A stretch of DNA of 64,000 nt from Uloborus plumipes (Eukaryota > Arthropoda > Arachnida > Araneae > Uloboridae): the NCBI GenBank assembly GCA_038373865.1, contig JAXGGA010001595.1, positions 82,736-146,735 of the forward strand, read 5' to 3'. The position numbers and the translations under genes are program-made. Positions 58,569 through 64,000 of the stretch are shown piece after piece; the first letter of the stretch is position 1; every line of letters starts with the position of its first letter. Below the pieces are notes generated by a model. That model was not told the DNA's origin, searched no databases, and saw only the letters and a list, made by a program, of their open reading frames with translations.

Positions 58569-60181
58569 CTAGCAGTACCCGCACGGCGATGCCCGTGCAA
58601 AAAATGTAAAGAAAGTCAACTGAATAAATTTAAATTCACTCTTAAGTAAAATTATTATATTCTTTAATTCAAATGTGCACCACGACCTTTTAAAATATAT
58701 TGATGACACTTTTGATGCCATTTCAGTTTGCAGTGTTCAATGCGAGGATTATTTTAGTTTTAAAGACTTTTTTCTTCTTTTCGTGTGTGTGTGACGAACT
58801 TATTTATTTTTATCGAAATTTTTACGTTTCAATGGAACTTTTGAGATAACTGTAGTGGCAAGATTTTCGAAAACTCTCAACGAACACAGCAATTTTGCCC
58901 TTGAAGTTTAACATAATCCACCGATTTAACCATAATTTCAATGTAAAATTGGTCGCCAAATTTAAATTTATTAACTTAGGGAACCGATTGTGTCAGGTAG
59001 CTCAGCCTCAACCATTCTTCCATGATTTTAATGTGAACATTAAAAGGCAAGAAATATAATGTCTTTCGCACCATCTCTTTGAAGTGAATACAATCTGTAA
59101 CAGTAACCCTCAAATAAGCAAGATTTCCCTGGCTGGGAGGTTTGGTAAATTTCCAGATTGTTGCCAAACTTTACGACGCCAAATACGAAGAGTAACTTCA
59201 TAGCGGTGTTGCAGAAAATGTCAGAATGGAACTATTATTATTAAAAATTTAGTGATGGCGGCATTAAATACATGTTTTAAACATGCAATAAAATACTCTT
59301 TAGACTGCAAACAACTACTGTTCCTTCCCAGACCGTTTTCTTTTTCTTTGATTTGGAGAAAGTAGTGTTTCACTGGCTGGGAGGTTTGGTAAATTTCCTG
59401 ATTGTCGCCAAACTTTACGACGCCAAATGCGAAGAGGAACTGAATAGCCATCCCTAAATTTTTAACAATAATAGTTCCATTGTGACATTTTCGGTAACAC
59501 CGAATTTTGAGGAAGTCAACTTAATAAATTTAAATTCACTTTAACCTCCTCTGAAGAAAAAATATTATATCCTTTAGTTCAAATGCGCTCCACAACCTTT
59601 TAAATTCCACTTAAAGTCATGTTAAAGTTTAAATCAATTCGCCAAATAAATATAAGAGACAGAAAGTTAAGTAAGTAACAGGGGATATTAATTAATCAAA
59701 TTGAATAATTTTTCAAGGCTTAAATCTATACGCAAATTTAAACCACAAAGTAACTTCAGGGACAAAAGAGCAGCTGATCAGGAAAATGGCTCTAGTGTTT
59801 CAGTTCTGCGTAGAGTTAGGCCTTGAAAATTGACTAAATTTGATTAATTAATATCTCCTGTCCTAATTAACGGACAGAAACGTGCTAAAACTTTTCTTTT
59901 TCAGAAAAAAAACCCCCTTTCCAACGATATATAATGTTTTGGGGTGGGGGAAGGTTTTCCCCCCTCAATTATGGCGGATACACCAAAAATGAGACTAATT
60001 AATTAATTTAAAAATAACTAATTCGAAATTAAAAATTTGGGCTTCGAGGTGCACGAGGGCGGGGTACGTTCGAATTTTTGAGCCAAGTTTCAGGTCTGTA
60101 GGTGCTGTGGGGGCTTCTGGCCAGCGGTTACAAACGTACAAACAAACGACAAACGAACACCGTCATCTTTATATATATAGA
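58569..60181 (-). mobile_element. Non-autonomous Helitron B, copy 2 (1.6 kb, complete)
   Basis: On the minus strand it begins TCTATATATATAAAGATGACGG (plus GA at 60180-60181, T at 60182) and ends with hairpin GCACGG-gcatcg-CCGTGC, then GGGTACTGCTAG (plus CTAG at 58569-58572). The CTAG is followed directly by the TC of A2, so B2 sits exactly at the 5' tip of A2. It contains a 56-bp inverted repeat (59204-59259 and 59447-59502). No reading frame of note. Confidence 0.85.
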
Positions 60182-62395
60182 TATATATATATATTTCTGT
60201 TATTCTGTTTGTCTATCTGAAGTTTGTACTCCTTGAGAACAGCTGGGAGTAGACAATCAAGCTGGGTACCAATAGATTTGAAATTTTAAAAGGAGAACAA
60301 TAGGACCAATCTCGTAGTTTTAGTTACACGATTTTAATCAGAGGAGATGTCAATTAATAAGTTTTATTTCCTTCCTTTGTCATTGTTCCCGAACCAGAAA
60401 GTTTGCGTTTGTAGATGTCACCTTTCCTCTCATGCGCGGGCTATTATTTACGATTTCGGAACAAACAAGAAAGTAGTTAAAAAAGAAAAAACTTGGTAGC
60501 GCGAAGCGCTTTTTTTACTCTTTTTGCCAATTTGCAGACATGAAGATGGAAGCGCAGAAAGTGAATAATTTGAATGTCTATTCGATACTAGGAAAAAGTC
60601 AATCTTAAAAGAGGCACGAAGCGCCTCTTAAACATCGAATGAATGGAATTGCTAAAAATGACAAATTTGGAACCATTCCAGACGTGAAGCGCCTCTTCAA
60701 ATGTTCAGCAGTTTGAGCGAGCCGCCTTGGCGGCGATTTTTAGTGTTCGCTATTATCTGTTATACATGCATTTGACGAAAGAAATGGGGGAAAAAGTTTT
60801 CTAGCTCTGGAAATGAAAACTGAGTACTTTTTCATGTTCTTTTTTTTTTTTTTTGTAAATATGCATTTAGCCGTAAATTGAGATGTAGTCAAGCAATTTC
60901 TCTTCATTAGAACTTCCAAAATCCTTTATTAGCTGTGTTAATTTTCCTTTACTGAAGTAAATTTAGTGTCGCAAATTTATGCAATATACAATTAAAATAC
61001 TAGCATTCAAAATAAACAAGCTCAGTGCTTTTCGGGTATTGAGGCCATAAGCGTAGCGTCGGGGGGCCCCCAAAACTTGTTGGACACTTGTTCCTTAGAA
61101 CCTGAAATTTTATGAAATTAGAAGGAAATTAATCGTCGGAATATCATTTGCAGCTATTTTCCTTTATTTTATCTTTGAATTATTTGCGACATGTATGTGG
61201 GTGAGGGGGGGGGGGGCACGGAGGAATTCCGGTTCTTCGTCGAAATTTTCAGTGTTTGGCACCAAAATTTTCCCGAAATTGGGGGACGAAAATCATCAGA
61301 AGGATTATTTCCATTTATGAGCCAAAACTAATGTCTGAAAGATTTTTTCTTTTGCTCAAAACAGTCCTTAGGATTGCTAGTATTGTTTAATGTAAGGCCT
61401 CTGGGGATGTTTTGCCCCCTCCCCCGTCCAATTTCTGGGGGTCACATTTTATTGTGACCTCCAAGTGTGTGGCATTACTAAAATAATAATTTAAGAGAAT
61501 TATAAAAGCATAAAATCATACTATTTTGTTTGCTTCTTTTCAAGGCATATTTTTTTAGTTCGATGTAACTACTAACTATGCTAAAAAATAATTTTAATTT
61601 GAAAATATTATTGTCACGAAATGTGTCTCATTGTAAGAGGGAGAGGGAAAGAAGGAGAGAGAGAGAGAGATGAAAAAAAGATGTATGATCCCTTTCTTTT
61701 ATCTCACTGCCATGTAATGCAATGAAAAAAAAAATAAACAATTTATTCAACTATGGGATTTCTGTATAGAATTCAATTATCTTTTTTCACATATCAAAAA
61801 TTAAAATTTTTTATTTGTTCCTTTCAAGCATTTGTCATTCATAATCATACCAGAAAAAAATTAAGTGCTAAATGCATGAAAGTAACAAGAAAAGTCTTAC
61901 AGTGCATAATGCAACAAAATACACCATTTATTCTTGTCTAAAAACTACTTTGCATTAAGTAATTTGTGTAGAAGTAGATAATCTGAATGCATAAGTCTTG
62001 TCTCAAATTGATTTATGAACTTCTTACTTAAATACTATGGCAAGTAAGAATATTTAGGCTTATATTTATAATCGTTTTCGGTACAGATTGTTTTTTTCTT
62101 TTTTTTTTTTTTTTTTCAGAACTCATTTTCGAATCTTTTCAAGTTGTATCATTGTAATATGACAATTTTCCTAGCTGATAATTGGCAAAAATGTAATACA
62201 TATAATTATTTTAACTGATATATTGCTGTATTCTTTTTTTAAAAGCAAACAATTTAAATTTATGTAATTGTTTACTATTATTTTGCTTTAATTCTGTTTT
62301 TATAATTTTAATGAGTGCATTTTGAATGACAATTTTTTTCCCCTGTGTCTCTTTTTTTTTTGAGTAAGTGATATATTTCTTCATTTCTTCCCATA
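60182..62395. other. Gene-free right flank with stem-loops
   Basis: No gene recognised. Short stem-loops cluster at 60498-60734 (AGCGC-gaa-AGCGC-type and similar). G-runs lie near 61206-61216 and a GA run near 61656-61671. None of these sits in a bounded element I can define. Confidence 0.4.
60498..60734. repeat. Cluster of related small stem-loops
   Basis: AGCGC-gaa-GCGCT (60498-60510), AAGAGGC-acgaagc-GCCTCTT (60609-60629), a half-decayed relative GACGTGAAGCGCCTCTTC (about 60681-60698) and GCCGCC-tt-GGCGGC (60721-60734). The first three share GAAGCGC followed by T- or CTCTT-rich sequence. Confidence 0.45.
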
Positions 62396-62458
62396 TTGGA
62401 TATCGAGCTTGGTCACTAGGGTCAAAGGTAGTGTTCCTAACCGCTAGATCACATGGGA
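62396..62458 (-). mobile_element. Possible tRNA-like SINE head, degenerate
   Basis: Read on the minus strand it has an A-box-like TGATCTAGCGGTTAGGAAC and a weak B-box-like AAGCTCGATATCC about 35 bp later. It lacks a full tRNA fold. No tail could be defined. Confidence 0.3.
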
Positions 62459-63384
62459 TTGTTAGTATAAAAATAACTTTATGAAATGCCTCATTTCAGA
62501 AATTTTTCATGTATAGTATTTTTCTCTCCTCTCCCTCCTCTCTCATGCTTCAATTACTAATCGATTATCGTCAACGATTTGTCAAAACGCAAACTGATCT
62601 TATTTAGATCGAACAGTTAACTGTTAAAGGGTGTTTGTTTGCCTCTTTTTTCTCATATTTTTGTCATCTCAATTACTTCATATAAGGCCTCAAAATGTTG
62701 AATTTTGTATCTATTTTTTTAAATTTCTCTCGGGGGAGAATCCCCCGGACCCCCGTGATATTGGGAATATTCTACTCTACACTCCACTTAAAAAAGGGGT
62801 AATTGCATTATTCCTCTGATACCCATCCCACTACTAGGTCAATTAAAAAAAAAAAGAAAAAGACAGCAAGGTCATCAAAAAGAGGGAAAAGGCATATAGT
62901 GGGGGGGGGGGGGGTTCCGCGAAAAAGACACACTAAGTAAACAAATGGTCAGTTTAGCTACCCCAATTTTCTTAAAAACAAAAGGGGCTTGATGGGGGGA
63001 TGTAACGGGGCTACGGACTTAGTTGAATCTAAATCCGCCCTGGTTACTGAGGGGAGAAAAATGGATTAATGGTGTGTGCAATTCATTGGAAAAGTAAGAA
63101 CGAATTTTCCTCCAACGAATAATCTAAGGGGGAAAAGGGAGGGGTGCAAAATCTTTTTGGAGTGTAGGCGGAGCAAAGGCTCCGCCTACACTCCAAAAAT
63201 TCTAGACCTGTGCCCCCCCCCAAAACTTTTGGTCACGCGACGCATATGATTGAGGCAGCATGATCTCAATGAACATTAAAATTCTGGTCAATAAAGTTTT
63301 TCATAATAAAATTCAATTATGTTTATGATGCATGATAATTAAAATTGCTAGGCAATTTAAAAAATAACCTTAAAATGGAAAATA
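62459..63384. other. Gene-free stretch with hAT-like fragments
   Basis: GC-rich patches (cccccgg, G-runs near 62900) and a hAT-like right end AAATCCGCCCTG at 63031-63042 without a visible left end. A perfect hairpin lies at 63154-63199. No gene. Confidence 0.4.
63154..63199. repeat. Perfect 21-bp hairpin
   Basis: The arms TTTTTGGAGTGTAGGCGGAG plus C (63154-63174) and their exact complement (63179-63199) are separated by AAAG. It is probably the remnant centre or end of a MITE. Confidence 0.85.
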
Positions 63385-64000
63385 CCGTAAAACAGGGTGT
63401 ATCTGAAAAGCGGGTCGAATCGGAACGAAACTTTCCGATTATTCAAAGAAATTCACCATAAAAATGCGTTGGAGTATATTTGACAGTTCGTTTTTACTTT
63501 GAAGCACTATATCATGAGAAGTTAGAAAAATGTACTTTTCTCATCCTGGCACCACTACTGGCATATATGAGCAAGGCTGCACGCTGAACGCTAAAGAAAA
63601 TTAAGTTTTCATAGCATGTAGAACTTTGTAGGTAAATAGTGCAGACCTCTTTATATTTAAAACCATAGAATGGTATTTTTCAATTAAGCATATATCTGAG
63701 CAACAGAGTACTAAAATTAGAATTGACTTTTTTTTTTTTTAAGTGTGTTATTAAAACGAAGAATTCATTACGATAAGAGAGGATAAAAATTTAAGGGGCG
63801 AATCAAAACATGTTGTTCTGTTGTTCCAACTCAAGGAGAAATGAAGGAAACTGTTTGAAAAATCAAAGCATTCCAACCCCAATTCATTTAGTCAAGAAAG
63901 GGACAAGAATTCATAGTTAATCCTGTTCAACGTTCAACTAGATCTTAGAATGCTAGAAAGCTTCACATTAAAAAATATTTTGCTCTATTAGACTTCATTG
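63385..64000. mobile_element. Second copy of the CCGTAAAAC element, cut by the window end
   Basis: Begins CCGTAAAACAGGGTGTATC and aligns, with many differences, to 17461 onward: GAATCGGAACGAAACTTTCC, AGAAATTC, the GGCACCACTACTGGC block and 'gagcaacagagtac'. Same orientation as the first copy. The right end lies beyond the window. Confidence 0.65.

Noticed and set aside
36239..60181. The whole A1-A2 pair as an assembly artefact
   Set aside because: Cannot be excluded, but the junctions and B segments differ between copies, A-run lengths differ, and single-base differences exist. A collapsed or duplicated contig would not give this.

Overview
This is eukaryotic nuclear DNA. It is AT-rich and intron-rich, with only two cellular genes in 64 kb and transposons filling much of the rest. 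The two host proteins are animal-type. The style of the transposons (a large Helitron RepHel, Tc1/mariner, many hAT and foldback MITEs) fits an arthropod, probably an arachnid such as a spider. That taxonomic call is inference.

Host genes (6.4-30.7 kb). A complete, intronless eIF5-mimic protein gene (BZW/5MP, kra) lies on the minus strand at 6848-8113. About 450 bp away, on the plus strand, starts PSMD9 (proteasome assembly chaperone p27/Nas2). I assembled it from six short exons (8564-8665, 13026-13125, 13995-14167, 18770-18871, 23207-23295, 30467-30491). All introns are GT-AG, the phases match, and the product is 196 residues with an AATAAA signal at 30674. The two genes are divergent and probably share a promoter. 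The PSMD9 introns hold a Helitron with two nested elements, a foldback element, a 1.2-kb inverted-terminal-repeat element, a Tc1 element, a 3.4-kb hAT element with a nested Helitron, and a small hAT MITE.

Left flank (1-6.4 kb) and 30.8-36.2 kb. These are gene-free and built of non-autonomous DNA transposons. Several hAT elements have recognisable 8-bp target duplications, and a foldback at 33928-35308 has arms of about 690 bp.

Helitron array (36.2-60.2 kb). Four Helitrons lie head to tail on the minus strand: A1 (36239-46668), B1 (46669-48140), A2 (48141-58568), B2 (58569-60181). A1 and A2 are near-identical 10.4-kb elements, each with an intact 1595-residue RepHel (HUH/Y2 nuclease plus Pif1-type helicase), a minisatellite of about 34 units and a nested 142-bp palindromic MITE. 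B1 and B2 are non-autonomous and more diverged from each other. Family C (9337-11179, 24741-25519) has the same kind of ends: TCTATATA at the 5' end, CTAG at the 3' end, and insertion between A and T. The A RepHel could therefore drive all three families. This array is the most notable content of the window.

Right flank (60.2-64 kb). No gene was found. It holds stem-loop motifs, a weak SINE head and the start of a second copy of the 17.5-kb element.
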